A stretch of DNA of 42,988 nucleotides from Deltaproteobacteria bacterium. GTDB taxonomy: Bacteria; Myxococcota_A; Polyangia; HGW-17. This document shows positions 1 to 10,300 of this stretch, piece after piece. The position numbers and the translations under genes are program-made. Within the stretch, counting starts at the first letter, position 1; each line of letters starts with the position of its first letter. The stretch lies in assembly GCA_016937155.1 (NCBI GenBank), contig JAFGWM010000014.1:1-42988 (forward strand), given 5' to 3'. The notes under the pieces were generated by a model, which was not told the origin of the DNA, ran no database searches, and saw nothing but the letters and a program-made list of their open reading frames with translations.

Positions 1-85
1 ATTTTATATAGATTGACATTCGGACAAAGTCAAGGTGTTAATTCGCTAACTTACCGAAATTTTAAGATTATCAAAATTTAATATC

Positions 86-616
86 ATGCTGAAAACACCT
101 CCGGCATTAGCGAAGAAATATGATCGGCTTTTAATCAACAGCGATATTCCACCGGATGATTATTATGCCTGTCGTAAATGGCTGCGGTTTTACCTTGATT
201 TTTGTAAAAAATATGAGCATGGGTATGCTGACAACAAAAGCCTGATTTTGTTTGTCGAAAAACTGAATTCGAAAAATCAGAACTCATTTCAAAAGAATCA
301 GGCTCAAAGCGCTGTAAATCTGTATTATTCCGGTATAGATAAAAAAACATCTGTACCCATATCTGCAAAGGAATACCCTGCACCAGCAGATTTGGTCATG
401 GAGGGGTCCGATTCGATAGATATTGCTGAAGAAAACAATCCCTGGGATGTGTCCATTAACAAGTTAAAAAATAAAATTCTGACCCGCCACTATTCTAAGA
501 AAACATTGAAAGCATATTCGTTATGGGCTGAAAAATTGCGGTATTTTGCAAAGGATAAAGAACCTGATACTCTTACGATTGATGATGCAAAAGACTTCTT
601 AACATTTTTCAGGTGA
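86..616 (+). pseudogene. Truncated integron-type tyrosine recombinase, N-terminal part only
   Basis: The 176-residue product starts with a region resembling the extra N-terminal domain of deltaproteobacterial integron-type integrases (around residues 20-80: KWLRFYLDFCKKY, then QAQSAVNLYYSGI). A phage-integrase SAM-like core-binding domain follows (residues 125-176: RHYSKKTLKAYSLWAEKLRYF, DDAKDFLTFF). The reading frame stops (tandem TGA TGA) exactly where intact relatives continue into the catalytic domain. No Arg...His-x-x-Arg...His...Tyr catalytic region is found downstream in any frame, so the protein cannot recombine DNA. It is most likely a remnant left by a rearrangement or by insertion/deletion of a mobile element. 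A TTGACA at 13-18 could be a promoter box, but no good -10 box accompanies it. Family assignment is from motif memory; the truncation is seen directly. Confidence 0.6.
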
Positions 617-1061
617 TGAGGAACCTTTGTTACTCTTTGCGGATAAATTTCCACAGATTCAATATGGGTAATCCTGTTTTGAATCATGCAGAGGGGCTGC
701 CTTCATCCTTCCTTTTATATCAATGATAAAAACCAGACAGATGCAAGTATATTACTTTATATTGCAGGATAAGGATAATCACATGTTACATATAGAACTA
801 TATGCCTGATATAGAATCATGATTACGCTTTAACAATGTTTGTTGCTGAAGTACATCCCAATAATATAATACATCACACTAAAAAAATAAGGCTGCTGGA
901 GTTTTTGGTGAAGTTGAAGAGGCGGTGAAGGACTAAATGCCCACCATCTGAAACCAGTACTTTAGATGTGTGCGAGGATGTTCAGCAATTGTCTATTACC
1001 ATATACCCTTACTTGTCAGGGATTTTCAGAGTGTGGTGGGTTCTGGGTTCAGGCGGCAGGT
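617..1061. other. Gene-free stretch between recombinase remnant and lipoprotein gene
   Basis: About 445 bases with no supportable gene on either strand. Stops are frequent in all frames and the only ORFs are short antisense noise. No recombinase catalytic motif, tRNA, strong terminator hairpin or obvious repeat was found. Its position between a truncated integrase and a higher-GC lipoprotein gene suggests scrambled or decayed mobile DNA. Confidence 0.5.
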
Positions 1062-2681
1062 TTACTGGGCGCTGTATCCAATCAGGAAGATGTCGTAGCC
1101 TCCAGCACTGGATTGCCCTAAGAATGCACTGGAGGTTGTACCTGTGAGGTAGAGGATATCGTCGGAAGAGATAGCGAGGTTGCCTCCAAGGTCCATTGAA
1201 TCGGTTCCTGATGTACCCCACTGCTGTGTCCACTCTTTCGTCCCGTCGGGAGCATACTTTGTGAGGAAAATATCATAACCGCCCGCACTGGTATTGCTGT
1301 CAAGGGCACCTAACGTTTTGCCTGTTACGTAAATGTTACCGTTACTGTCAATTGCAACACCATGGCCGTAGTCATTGCTCGAACTACCCCACTGCTTTGT
1401 CCACTCTTTTGTCCCGTCGGAAGCATACTTTGTGAGGAAAATATCAAGGCCGCCCGCACTGGTATTGCTATCAAGGCTGCCATAAGTGAAACCCGTCACG
1501 TAGATGTTGCCGCTTGCGTCAACTGCGGTGCCATAGCCAATGTCATACCCCGAAGTCCCCCACTGCTTTGTCCACTGTTTCGTCCCGTCGGAAGCATATT
1601 TGGTGAGGAAAATGTCTTGAGCCCCGGCGCTGGTATTGCCGTCCAGACCACCCAAAGTCGCCCCCGTCACGTAAATATTCCCACTGGTGTCAACTGCTGT
1701 GCCATAGCAAAAATCACTACCCGAGGTACCCCATTGCTGTGTCCACTGTTTCGTCCCGTCGGAAACATATTTGGTGAGGAAAATGTCTTGAGCCCCGGCG
1801 CTGGTATTCCCATCAAAACCACCAGAAGTATACCCAGTCACGTAAACATTCCCATTTGCATCAACGGCAACTCCTTGGCCGTTGTCATCGCTCGGTGTTC
1901 CCCACTGTGCTAGCAAATCTACTGGGCCGTCTGGGCAGTTGGTGTAGGATGTGCCTGTAACTTCTGTGGGGTCCAGGGTGCCGTCGTTGTTTTCGTCGAA
2001 GCCTATGTCTATGCGCTCTGCTCCTGAAACTAAGCAGAGAGGTTCAGTTGTTACTTTGACCAGGGCGTCGTAGGCGTTGCCGTCGGTGCCGTTGCAGACG
2101 TATTCTGTTGTTGCAACCTCTGCAGGTTCCAGAGTTCCGTTGGCGTTTGTGTCGGGGCCGGTTTCTATCTTTTGTCCTCCGTAGGTGCAGTTGGTGCCTG
2201 AGCCTTCCGGTGTTACTGCTACCAGTGTGTTCACCGCGCCGGTGCCGTTGCAGACGTACTCGACCACGTCGACTTCAGAGGGTTCGAGGATACCGTCGTC
2301 GTTGTCGTCGATTCCTGATGCTACTCGCACGCCTCCACCAGCGCAGTTATCCCCTGGAGCCTCCTCGGTCAACTCCACGAGAGCAGAGATGCCATCGGTG
2401 CCATCTTGGCCGTCGGTGCCGTCCTGGCCGTCGGTGCCGTCCTGGCCGTCGGTGCTGTTGCAGACGAAACGTGTGGAGAGAATCTCTTCAGTATCGAGGA
2501 TCCCGTCACTATTGAGGTCGAGGCCGCTGTCTATACGCACACCCCCGTTGTCGCAGTTGTCACCCGCTGCTTCATCCGAGAGCTCCACGAGAGATGAAGT
2601 TCCCTGAGAGCCGTCCTTTCCGTCAGAACTACAGGCGTAGAGACCTGCAACAAATAGTAAACCAAGATGCCAAAGTTTCAT
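1062..2681 (-). CDS. Surface lipoprotein with collagen-like linker and SBBP beta-propeller repeats
   Basis: The start is placed at the ATG at 2681 rather than the upstream in-frame ATG at 2735. AAGGA sits at proper distance before it, and the product then begins with a lipoprotein signal (MKLWHLGLLFVAGLYAC, lipid Cys17). Residues 31-270 hold four copies of a roughly 44-residue module with paired Cys and a D-x-N-x-D-G-x-L-x-x-x-E-V calcium-loop-like motif (DUF7151-like). The first two copies are joined by a collagen-like GTDGQD linker (78-97). From about 275 to the end are five SBBP repeats of 57 residues (DIFLTKYASDGTKQW..., ASGNIYVTG), expected to form a beta-propeller. The protein is probably exported and anchored in the outer membrane; ligand unknown. 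It is divergent from the LuxR-type gene at 2840. Base composition is clearly richer in G+C than the chemotaxis genes, which suggests transfer. Confidence 0.85.
   Translation of the reverse strand: MKLWHLGLLFVAGLYACSSDGKDGSQGTSSLVELSDEAAGDNCDNGGVRIDSGLDLNSDGILDTEEILSTRFVCNSTDGQDGTDGQDGTDGQDGTDGISALVELTEEAPGDNCAGGGVRVASGIDDNDDGILEPSEVDVVEYVCNGTGAVNTLVAVTPEGSGTNCTYGGQKIETGPDTNANGTLEPAEVATTEYVCNGTDGNAYDALVKVTTEPLCLVSGAERIDIGFDENNDGTLDPTEVTGTSYTNCPDGPVDLLAQWGTPSDDNGQGVAVDANGNVYVTGYTSGGFDGNTSAGAQDIFLTKYVSDGTKQWTQQWGTSGSDFCYGTAVDTSGNIYVTGATLGGLDGNTSAGAQDIFLTKYASDGTKQWTKQWGTSGYDIGYGTAVDASGNIYVTGFTYGSLDSNTSAGGLDIFLTKYASDGTKEWTKQWGSSSNDYGHGVAIDSNGNIYVTGKTLGALDSNTSAGGYDIFLTKYAPDGTKEWTQQWGTSGTDSMDLGGNLAISSDDILYLTGTTSSAFLGQSSAGGYDIFLIGYSAQ
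1110..1910 (-). repeat. 171-bp tandem repeats encoding SBBP propeller blades
   Basis: The segment around GTCCCGTCGG recurs at about 1240, 1411, 1582 and 1753, a regular 171-bp spacing equal to 57 codons. Middle copies are nearly identical, and the copy encoding the C-terminal blade has diverged. Such near-identical in-frame units can expand or contract by recombination. Boundaries are approximate. Confidence 0.85.
2398..2455 (-). repeat. 18-bp tandem repeat encoding Gly-Thr-Asp-Gly-Gln-Asp
   Basis: About three copies of an 18-bp unit (GTCCTGGCCGTCGGTGCC on the plus strand) encode GTDGQD triplet-type repeats, a collagen-like linker between the first two Cys-containing modules of the lipoprotein. 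Copy number is likely variable. Confidence 0.8.
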
Positions 2682-2839
2682 GATAATAGTCCTTTCGGTA
2701 AACGTGGTGGTTGCCCATAACCTTAATTGGGACAAACAAGTTATCCTACTTAAAAGAAAATGGCAAATATATCCTCCGAACGTGCAATTCTATAGTATAA
2801 ACATCCGGCATAAAACTGACGGAACAAAGGTACTGCCGC

Positions 2840-3820
2840 ATGAACTCACTGAACATCATTGACCGGATTACTACAAGCCCGCTTTCTGCACGGAAAAAAC
2901 TCATCAAGCTCCTTGGCGATTTGGTCGGGGCATCAAAAGGGCTCTCCTACTCCATCGTAATGCGTGGGGGAAAACCCTATTCCGTAGAGCATGTCACCTT
3001 TGGGCCTGAACCCTTCTTGGAGTACTTTAAAAAGGAAGAGGGTACTTGTATGCTTTAACTTGTCGGGGATGGACAGGGTGATGCATCAACGACAATTACC
3101 GATCTGCCATCGTTCGATGAGACCTTGACGATTACCGAAACTGAACTCTTCAAGTCGATGTCGCGGTACGAACGTATGTTCGTGATGACTGATATCAAGT
3201 CTATCATTGGCGCCTATGTGGTGCTCGAAGAGGGTCTCGCTGGTTGGTTTGGGGTGTATCGGGGATTTGATGAGCCCAGCTTCACTCAAAGTGATCTAAG
3301 AAAAGCTCAAAGAAATGAGGAACAAATGCTGAGTATGTTCAAACTGGCACATAAGCGCAATCCGCTCCAGCTCCCGGAAGAAGGTGCCTTCGGAGTTGTG
3401 GATCAGCAGGGAAAAGTAATACAGGCCTCTGCAGATGCCCCTGAGTGGTTTCTCAACAACCAGGTATGTGGGGACCTCAAGGGCGCAGCTGATTTCCTTG
3501 CTTCAGAGCTCAACACACGCGAGCTCTTTGTTAAAAGCTACGCTGTCACATTTTACAGAATGCGTGGCAATAAAGGCGATACCGCCTACGTGAACATCTC
3601 TCCAACCACCCCTCAAAGTGTCCCCGCACTCGTTTATCTATCCCCACGGCAGAAGGCTGTCGCCCAGGAGATTATGGCAGGACTCACCATTTCCGAAGCA
3701 GCCAAAAATCTTACTATCAGCCCCGAGACAGTTCGTTCCCACCTCAAGGCAATCTACAGCATCTTCAACGTCTCAAACAGGGTTGAGTTGGTAAAAGCTC
3801 TCAGTGGCCGAAAACAATAA
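2840..3820 (+). pseudogene. LuxR-type HTH regulator interrupted by one in-frame TAA
   Basis: One reading frame runs from the ATG at 2840 (AAAGG 9 bases upstream) to the stop at 3818-3820, broken only by TAA at 3056-3058. Downstream of that stop the frame stays open and protein-like at once (LVGDGQGDASTTITDLPSF), so this is one ancestral protein of about 326 residues. The N-terminal 240 residues look like a GAF/PAS-type sensory region (LSYSIVMRGG, GAYVVLEEGLAGWFGVYRG). The C-terminus is a canonical LuxR/GerE helix-turn-helix (LSPRQKAVAQEIMAGLTISE, SPETVRSHLKAIYSIFNVSN). The only start close behind the stop would be a TTG at 3125 with no clear ribosome site, and it would lack part of the sensor. 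It is divergent from the SBBP lipoprotein gene and may once have controlled it. Either a recent nonsense mutation or stop read-through could explain it; a sequencing error cannot be excluded. Confidence 0.75.
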
Positions 3821-4318
3821 TTACTGATTTATCTCCAAAATCACACACTCAGCTGTGACTCTATCCTCTATTAATTCCCTCTCAGTTGAGAATCACCTGA
3901 AGTCAGGAAAGTTGAGTTTCCGGGAAACCTCCTCAACGCCCCCCGAGGCCTCTCCTGCAAGATAGCAATGTGAAAAAATGGGGTTCTACACGAAATCGCC
4001 GATGTTTTTCAAAAGCTAAAAAGCATGAGTGTTAAAGAATATCTGAAATTTCTGGATGAAAGGTGGAAATGTCCGTCATGTGGAGGAACCATCTGGTTTT
4101 ATGCGTATAAATGTAATCGTTGTGGGTAGGAGCACCTGGTGAAATAAATCATTCCGGTGTATCTTTATCTCCTGATGATCAGGCAAGTCAAACCCTCTAT
4201 TCCGATAATGAGAAAGTATTTTCCTGCACATTCCCTCTGCCTTTCTTTTATCATATTTACGGGTTTAAAAACGAAGACTGATTACAAAACTGAGCCTGGA
4301 GAATTATGAATTCTGTTT
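3821..4318. other. Non-coding/decayed stretch with small inverted repeats
   Basis: There is no complete gene in these 498 bases. A near-perfect short inverted repeat (GTTTCCGGGAAAC, flanked by TTGAG and CTCAA) lies around 3915-3940, and a zinc-ribbon gene scrap is at 3974-4129 (separate entry). From about 4130 to 4318 nothing was recognised. The hairpin is not followed by a T run and is not called as a terminator. Confidence 0.4.
3974..4129 (+). pseudogene. 3' fragment of a DUF3795-like zinc-ribbon gene
   Basis: The frame after the stop at 3971-3973 reads KNGVLHEIADVFQKLKS, then from an ATG at 4025 continues into SVKEYLKFLDERWKC, ending with a CxxC...CxxC zinc ribbon (CPSCGG, CNRCG) and TAG. 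This resembles the C-terminal tail of DUF3795-type proteins, where a helix precedes a 'W(K/R)CP-C-GG' ribbon. The rest of such a gene is absent upstream. It could instead be a very small 34-residue zinc-ribbon protein starting at 4025, but no ribosome site is convincing there. Confidence 0.35.
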
Positions 4319-6703
4319 TCAGACTTTAAATTTGTTGACTATGGAATCTATATCGCCAGAAAGCTTGAATACTTCAGATGCTTCTGATTCAATTTTGTCT
4401 GTTTCACTTTTTGCCTCTGACATAACCTGATTCATCAGAGTAACTTTGTCCATCAGAGAAGTTGACAGTGATGCTATTTCACTTGTGGATGAACTTACTG
4501 CTGTGACACCTGATGCTGCTTCTGTAGTACTTGCAGCTACAGTCATAACACCAGTTGAAACCTCTCCCAGTCTTCTGGAGATATCCTCGGCAGCTCCCGC
4601 ACCACTTGTTATACTCCCTGAAAGTTCTCCAACAGTTGCCGTCTGTTCTTCAACTGCAGCGGCAACGGTATTAGCCAGAGATGTAACCTTTGCTATCAAC
4701 TGAGCTACTTCTGTTATCATCCTGATTGTACTGGAGGTAACATCCTGCATGGAATTTACTTCATTGGCAATATCATCTGTCGCTTTTGCAGTCTGTTTAG
4801 CCAGTTCTTTAATTTCCTGAGCTACCACGGTGAACCCTTTTCCCGCGTCCCCTGCGCTGGCTGCTTCAATAGTGGCATTTAACGCCAGAAGGTTTGTCTG
4901 ATCTGCAATATCATTTATCATTTCTATAACTTTAGCAATATCTTTGGCACTTTTACCAAGGAGGGTCATCTGGTTACCAGCATTTTGCGCTCTGTCATTA
5001 CTGTCAGTGGATGCCTGAGCAGCCTGAGCGAAGCTTGAAGAGACTTCTCCGAGACTGGCCGTGAGTTCTTCAATGGAAACTGCTATTGTGGCAATATTTG
5101 AGGACATTTCTCCAGCCCCGATGTTTACTGAATTTATGCTCATACTCATCTGTTCAGCTGTACTTGACACTTCATCAATTGTAGTACTTATTTCCTCGGT
5201 GGCAGCAGCAACAGTCCTTATATTTTCATTGAGATCACTGAAACCATCGGTAACTTTTCCTGTCTGCACCTGCATTGATGACACTGCTTCTGATAAGGAT
5301 GTAAATGTGCTTCCCAGAGCCACAGATGAATTGTTCAATCGTCCGGATGTCATAGCCAGTTCCCTTATGATTGATGCCAGATATTCCACAAATTTATTAA
5401 AATATTCTCCCATTTCCCCTGTTTCATCCGAAGATGTAATAGATATTCTCTTGGTAAGATCCCCTTCACCATCAGACATTTCCTTCAGGAAATCTCTCAC
5501 ATGAAGAATAGGTTTTACAATTTTCCTTGAGAAATAAAAACTGAATATTGACCCTGCAAGAAGTATCATCAGCCCGCTTATCAGGAAAAATCCGTTGGTC
5601 TGGTTGGAATTATCTTTCAGTATCTTATTTATCTCATCAAAATCATCTTCATATGCACTAACCCCTACTATCCAGTCAAAATGTTTGAAATAAAAAACAG
5701 ACGCAATTTTACTTCTGGCTTTTGACTCACCCTTGTTTCTCAAATCATATTGGCACATCGTGGTTTTACCGCCTGCAGCAATTGCCTTTTCCACCATTAC
5801 TCTTCCGAAATACCTGCCACTATGATCCTTGAGGTTCCAGACACTTTTTCCATCAGATTTTCCATCAGCACTTATGATATACCGGCCCTTTTCTTTTCCT
5901 GAAGCGCCCAGGACGAAAACATAACCGGTTTTCCCCACTCTGATGCTCTGAAGAGCTTTTCTGAATTCACTTATATGTTCGACTCTTTCACCATAATAAA
6001 GAGCACCTATAACAGTGCCTTTTTTGTCCTTAATTGGTTCGTACACTGTGTAATACCAAGCATTTACAACATATGCTCTTCCTCTGTAACTCTTGCCTTC
6101 ATTTATACTCTTTGCGACGGGATTTACTTTTCCATCGGGGTTGTTATATGGAATGAAAGTTCCAACAGCTCTTTTTCCATCGAGCTTTTTAACATTTGTC
6201 GCCACTCTGAGAAGACTTCCGCCTTTCATCCTCTGAAATACTGTAACTGTCCCACCTACAAGGGATTGCACCCTATCCACCAAAGGAACTTCCACTGAAA
6301 AATTATCAGTATAAGGAAGTGGTGTTTTTCCAATTTTAAGTACTGGAAGTTTAATCTTTTCAATTTCACCTGTGTACTGGTTTTTTACAGATACTTCGCG
6401 CACAGCAGTTGCATCAGCACTGATTTTTCCCAGCGTGTCATGTATGCTCCACGTGACGGCAATACTTTCACTAATCTTCTTTTTTAGAGATGCTTCCTGA
6501 GAAATAATCATCTCTCTTATTGCAACTGACATCTGTTCCAGATTTGACTGAGAAATGGATTTAATTATGGTATCTGTTTTTCTTCTGCTTTTGGAATCTC
6601 CAATATTCTGAATGAGAATCAGTATTCCAACTGAAATAACAACCAGAGACACTCCCATAAGAACCATCTTTAACGTAATTGAAATTTTATTAAAATTTTT
6701 CAT
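4319..6703 (-). CDS. Methyl-accepting chemotaxis protein with Cache sensor
   Basis: The 794-residue product starts at the ATG at 6703, which has AGGTGGAG six bases upstream; the in-frame ATG at 6715 lacks this. TM1 spans about residues 10-34. A large periplasmic region (about 40-365) has Cache_3-Cache_2 features ([54 protein letters not shown]), pointing to a small-molecule ligand. TM2 (about 373-393) leads into a HAMP domain, then a long methyl-accepting coiled coil. Its hairpin tip ([20 protein letters not shown], then [19 protein letters not shown]) is the CheA/CheW-binding signature. It is transcribed divergently from the che operon with a 220-bp spacer, and presumably feeds the CheA at 7368. 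No C-terminal CheR-binding pentapeptide is visible. Confidence 0.95.
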   Translation of the reverse strand: MKNFNKISITLKMVLMGVSLVVISVGILILIQNIGDSKSRRKTDTIIKSISQSNLEQMSVAIREMIISQEASLKKKISESIAVTWSIHDTLGKISADATAVREVSVKNQYTGEIEKIKLPVLKIGKTPLPYTDNFSVEVPLVDRVQSLVGGTVTVFQRMKGGSLLRVATNVKKLDGKRAVGTFIPYNNPDGKVNPVAKSINEGKSYRGRAYVVNAWYYTVYEPIKDKKGTVIGALYYGERVEHISEFRKALQSIRVGKTGYVFVLGASGKEKGRYIISADGKSDGKSVWNLKDHSGRYFGRVMVEKAIAAGGKTTMCQYDLRNKGESKARSKIASVFYFKHFDWIVGVSAYEDDFDEINKILKDNSNQTNGFFLISGLMILLAGSIFSFYFSRKIVKPILHVRDFLKEMSDGEGDLTKRISITSSDETGEMGEYFNKFVEYLASIIRELAMTSGRLNNSSVALGSTFTSLSEAVSSMQVQTGKVTDGFSDLNENIRTVAAATEEISTTIDEVSSTAEQMSMSINSVNIGAGEMSSNIATIAVSIEELTASLGEVSSSFAQAAQASTDSNDRAQNAGNQMTLLGKSAKDIAKVIEMINDIADQTNLLALNATIEAASAGDAGKGFTVVAQEIKELAKQTAKATDDIANEVNSMQDVTSSTIRMITEVAQLIAKVTSLANTVAAAVEEQTATVGELSGSITSGAGAAEDISRRLGEVSTGVMTVAASTTEAASGVTAVSSSTSEIASLSTSLMDKVTLMNQVMSEAKSETDKIESEASEVFKLSGDIDSIVNKFKV

Positions 6704-6923
6704 AGATAACTCCACCTTTTAAGAAAGCATCGTCCTGACAAAAAGAAATGTTAATTATTTTTTAAAATCAAAAAAATCCTTTTTTTTCTAATAATTCTGT
6801 TCTGCCAACCCGATAGTAAAGACATGATTGCCGAATCTGTGAATATATTATCTGCTCATGAATGCTTCACCTGATTTAATGGAAGGATTCATAAAATGAC
6901 CGATAATTGCCTGGAGTTTACCA

Positions 6924-7364
6924 ATGCCTAGAAAAAAAATTGAACCTGTTAAAATACCGGACGCAGAAACTGAGCCAGAAAAAAAACAAAATGATGAAAC
7001 AAAGGATTCCAGGAAAACTGAAAACGAAAAGAACTTAGGAAACACGCCTGAAACATCTGATACTTCAGAAAATAGCCAGGCTGATAAAATCGACGAAAAA
7101 GACAACGACTCTATCGCCAGTGATGATTATCCAGTATTCACTGTGGACACTTTAGAATCGGATACTAACTTTGTTTTCTCGGAAAATCCTGAATTGGTTG
7201 TTTTTGATTTTGAAAACCGGAAACTTCTGGATGAATCCGGCCTGTACAGATTTTTAACAGTCTACCAAAAGACTGTTGAAGAAAATATCAGACTTAAGGC
7301 TGTAAATTCTGATGAAATAATAAAATCACTTCTTCAGGTAAACATAGAATTGAATGCGGAGTAA
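6924..7364 (+). CDS. STAS-like protein with charged N-terminal extension, first gene of che operon
   Basis: The 146-residue product has GGAG eight bases before the ATG and ends three bases before cheA. Residues 1-70 are low-complexity and highly charged (Lys/Glu/Asp/Ser), probably disordered. Residues about 75-146 resemble the second half of a STAS fold: ELVVFDFENRKLLDESGLY matches the 'xDxxxxxxxDxSGL' loop, followed by helix, strand and helix (LKAVNSDEIIKSLLQVNIE). STAS-domain proteins are found in chemotaxis-type operons as phosphorylatable or adaptor modules. The usual acceptor Ser in the D-S-S-G-L loop reads D-E-S-G-L here, so one Ser is replaced by Glu. The STAS assignment is inference from pattern; another small alpha/beta domain is possible. 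Confidence 0.6.
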   Translation: MPRKKIEPVKIPDAETEPEKKQNDETKDSRKTENEKNLGNTPETSDTSENSQADKIDEKDNDSIASDDYPVFTVDTLESDTNFVFSENPELVVFDFENRKLLDESGLYRFLTVYQKTVEENIRLKAVNSDEIIKSLLQVNIELNAE

Positions 7365-7367
7365 CCC

Positions 7368-10300
7368 ATGATAGATGACAATGATCTTGAACTGTTGCAG
7401 GAATTTGTGGTTGAAAGCAGTGAACATTTGTCCAGTGTGGAAAATGAACTGGCAGCCTTATACGGCCTTGATGGGGATTTGGAAATTGTGAACCGAATTT
7501 TCAGGGCAGTTCACAGTGTTAAGGGTGCCGCAGGATTTTTTGGTCTTACAAAAATCAACAGGCTCAGTCATACGATGGAAAGTCTGCTGATGAAAATCAG
7601 AGATGGTGAGAGAAATTATGATAATTTAACTCTGGATATTCTCGTAAAATGTAATGACAGACTGGTGAGAATGCTTGAAAAAATTGAAACCAGTGAGGAA
7701 GAGAATATTGATAATCCGGTTGCTATGCTGCAGGCAATTCTTGATAATAACTATACCACTAACGAAACCCTTCCTGCATTTCTGGCTCGTCTTGGGTTTT
7801 CAGATGCTGACCAAGTGGAAAAAAGTCCTTCCCCATCAGAGGAAAAATTAGAAAAACTACATGAAGAATTCACTGATGCATATGAAACGGCATCTGCATC
7901 TGAAAACGAAATATCAGTTTATATTCCCAGAGAGGCTGATTTAAATGAAATCAACCGTTTTGGTCATTTCCTTTACAAACTCACAGTTCCTTTTTCAGTT
8001 TTTGAAAACACCATAAATATGGAGGAGATTATAGGTGAATGGAAAAAACTGGGAAAAATTTATGAACTGGAAATTAATCCTAAAAAGACTCCTGAGGGTA
8101 ACAAAACCCCTGAAGAAAAAGTCCTTTTAACAGGATTTCTTTCCACCGTACTTAAACCTGATATCATTTCTGATGGTCTTGAAATTCCTGAGGACTGTGT
8201 TGAAATGATTGATACAGGGAAAAAAACACCTCTGGCACCACTTAAGGACAGCTCTCCTGTAATAAAGGTGCAAAACACCAAGCCAACCAGTGTCAGGCCT
8301 GGAATGGTAAGTTCAAGAGCAGGAGGGGGACTGACTCAGATAATTGATTCAGCTATGAATGAAGTTGAAACACCAGCAAAAATAAAATCTGAGCAAAAAA
8401 GAACTGTCAGTGAAGAAACCGTAAGGGTAAAAACTTCACTGCTGGATTCACTTATGCAGATGGCTGGAGAACTGGTTCTGGCTAGAAACAGACTGATGCG
8501 CATCATGAAAAACAATGATGAGCAGTTTGAGGGTCTTGGAACTGTGCTGCATCAGGTGGATAGTGTAACAAGTGGCATACAGTCACAAATTATGAAGACC
8601 AGACTTCAACCAATAGGAAATCTTTTCAAGAAATTTCCAAGGGTGATAAGAGAACTCGAACTTAAACTTTCAAAGGAAGTAGACCTCATAATCAAGGGGA
8701 AAGAAGTTGAACTTGATAAGACAATAATAGAAAATCTTTCAGATATTCTGACCCACATTATCAGAAACAGTATGGATCACGGAATAGAAGATCCTGACTA
8801 CAGGGAAACAGCAGGTAAACCGCGAAAAGGAACTATCATTCTAAGTGCCTATTATGAAGGAGGAATGGTAAACATTGATGTTGAGGACAACGGTAGAGGA
8901 ATTGATAAAAATAAAATAGCAGAAAAAGCTCTTTTAAAAGGTCTGATTACCCGGGATGAACTGGAAATAACATCAGATCGTGAAATTTTAAACCTTCTGT
9001 TTGCTCCTGGATTTTCAACCGCAGAAAAGGTCAGTGATGTGTCCGGTCGTGGTGTGGGAATGGATGTCGTCAGAACAAATATTGAAAAACTTGGTGGAAA
9101 TGTTGAAATTAACAGTGAGTTTGGATCCGGAACTATGATAAATTTAAAACTTCCCCTTACTCTGGCAATAATACCATCACTGATTTTCGAGGTTTCAGGA
9201 TTCACTTTTGCAATTCATCAGGTGGCTCTCGAGGAGGCTCTAAGAATAAAAAGTGGTGATTTGAAAGTAAAAATAGAAAAAATCAATCATAATCTTGTAC
9301 TCAGACACAGAGATTCTCTTCTTCCACTGGTGAATTTATCAGATGTACTGAAGATAAATAAACTATTTATTCATCCTGATTCAGGAACCCCTTCAAATGA
9401 CAGGAGAAAATCAATTATTGATACCAGAGATGAAGAAACATCAGAAAGAAGAAAAGATACTTCCACTTATCATCGTGTTCTTGTCCTCAGAGCAGGTAGA
9501 TACCGGTATGGGCTGATAGTGGATCGGATTCTTGATAATGAAGAAATTGTAATAAAACCACTGGCTAAACTTGTAAAAACCTCTCCGGCATTTTCAGGTG
9601 CAACCATTTTGGGAGATGGAACAATTGCAATCATTCTGGACGCCCTTGGAATCATTCAGCAGTCAAGAATCAAGTTCCATGAGATCGAACAGCTCGAAAT
9701 TAAAGATGAAACTGAATCTGAAAATGAACTTGGTGAAATGCAGAGTCTGTTCTTTTTTGACAACGGTTCAAAAGAGAAATTTGCAGTTCCTCTCAATCTT
9801 GTAAAAAGAATCGAAAAAGTTGATTCTTCAATGCTCAAAATTGTAGGTGACAAGGAATACATTGCCACGAGTGGAAATAAATTCCTCCCGATTTTAAGAC
9901 TTGAAAACCTGCTTGATGTGGGACACGGTGAAAATACAGATGAATCCTTTTATATCATCCATCCCAAACTCGTGAAAAAGCCGGTGTGTATTGTTGCAAG
10001 AAATATTGTTGATATTAATGAAGTGAGGATTCAACTTGACAGGGAAACCATCAAAATGGACGGCCTTGTGGGTAGTGCTCTGATTAACGGGGATATTACC
10101 TTATTACTGAATATATACCGGCTATTTGAGATGTTCGACCCTGATTCATTCAAATCAATACAGGAACTTCATGATGGCATAGAACCATCAAAAATTAGAA
10201 TCCTTCTGGCGGAGGATACCCCATTTTTCAGGATGATTGAAAAAGATTACCTTGAGCATGAAGGATTTCATGTAATTTCAGCTATAAACGGTGTTGAAGC

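Noticed and set aside
2108-2607. Long plus-strand ORFs rich in Arg, Cys, Pro or Ser
   Set aside because: They are antisense shadows of the GC-rich lipoprotein gene, with repetitive composition mirroring its repeats.
2741-2749. TTATCCTAC in the lipoprotein/LuxR intergenic region, matching half of the argS palindrome
   Set aside because: Nine bases in 43 kb is near chance and the second half-site is missing.
3125-3820. Independent 231-residue LuxR gene starting at TTG 3125
   Set aside because: The TTG lacks a ribosome site and lies inside continuous protein-like sequence in the same frame as 2840-3055; the split-gene reading is better.
6890-6912. CCGATAA resembling a sigma-28 -10 box before the che operon
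   Set aside because: No TAAA-type -35 box at the required spacing and it is too close to the start codon.
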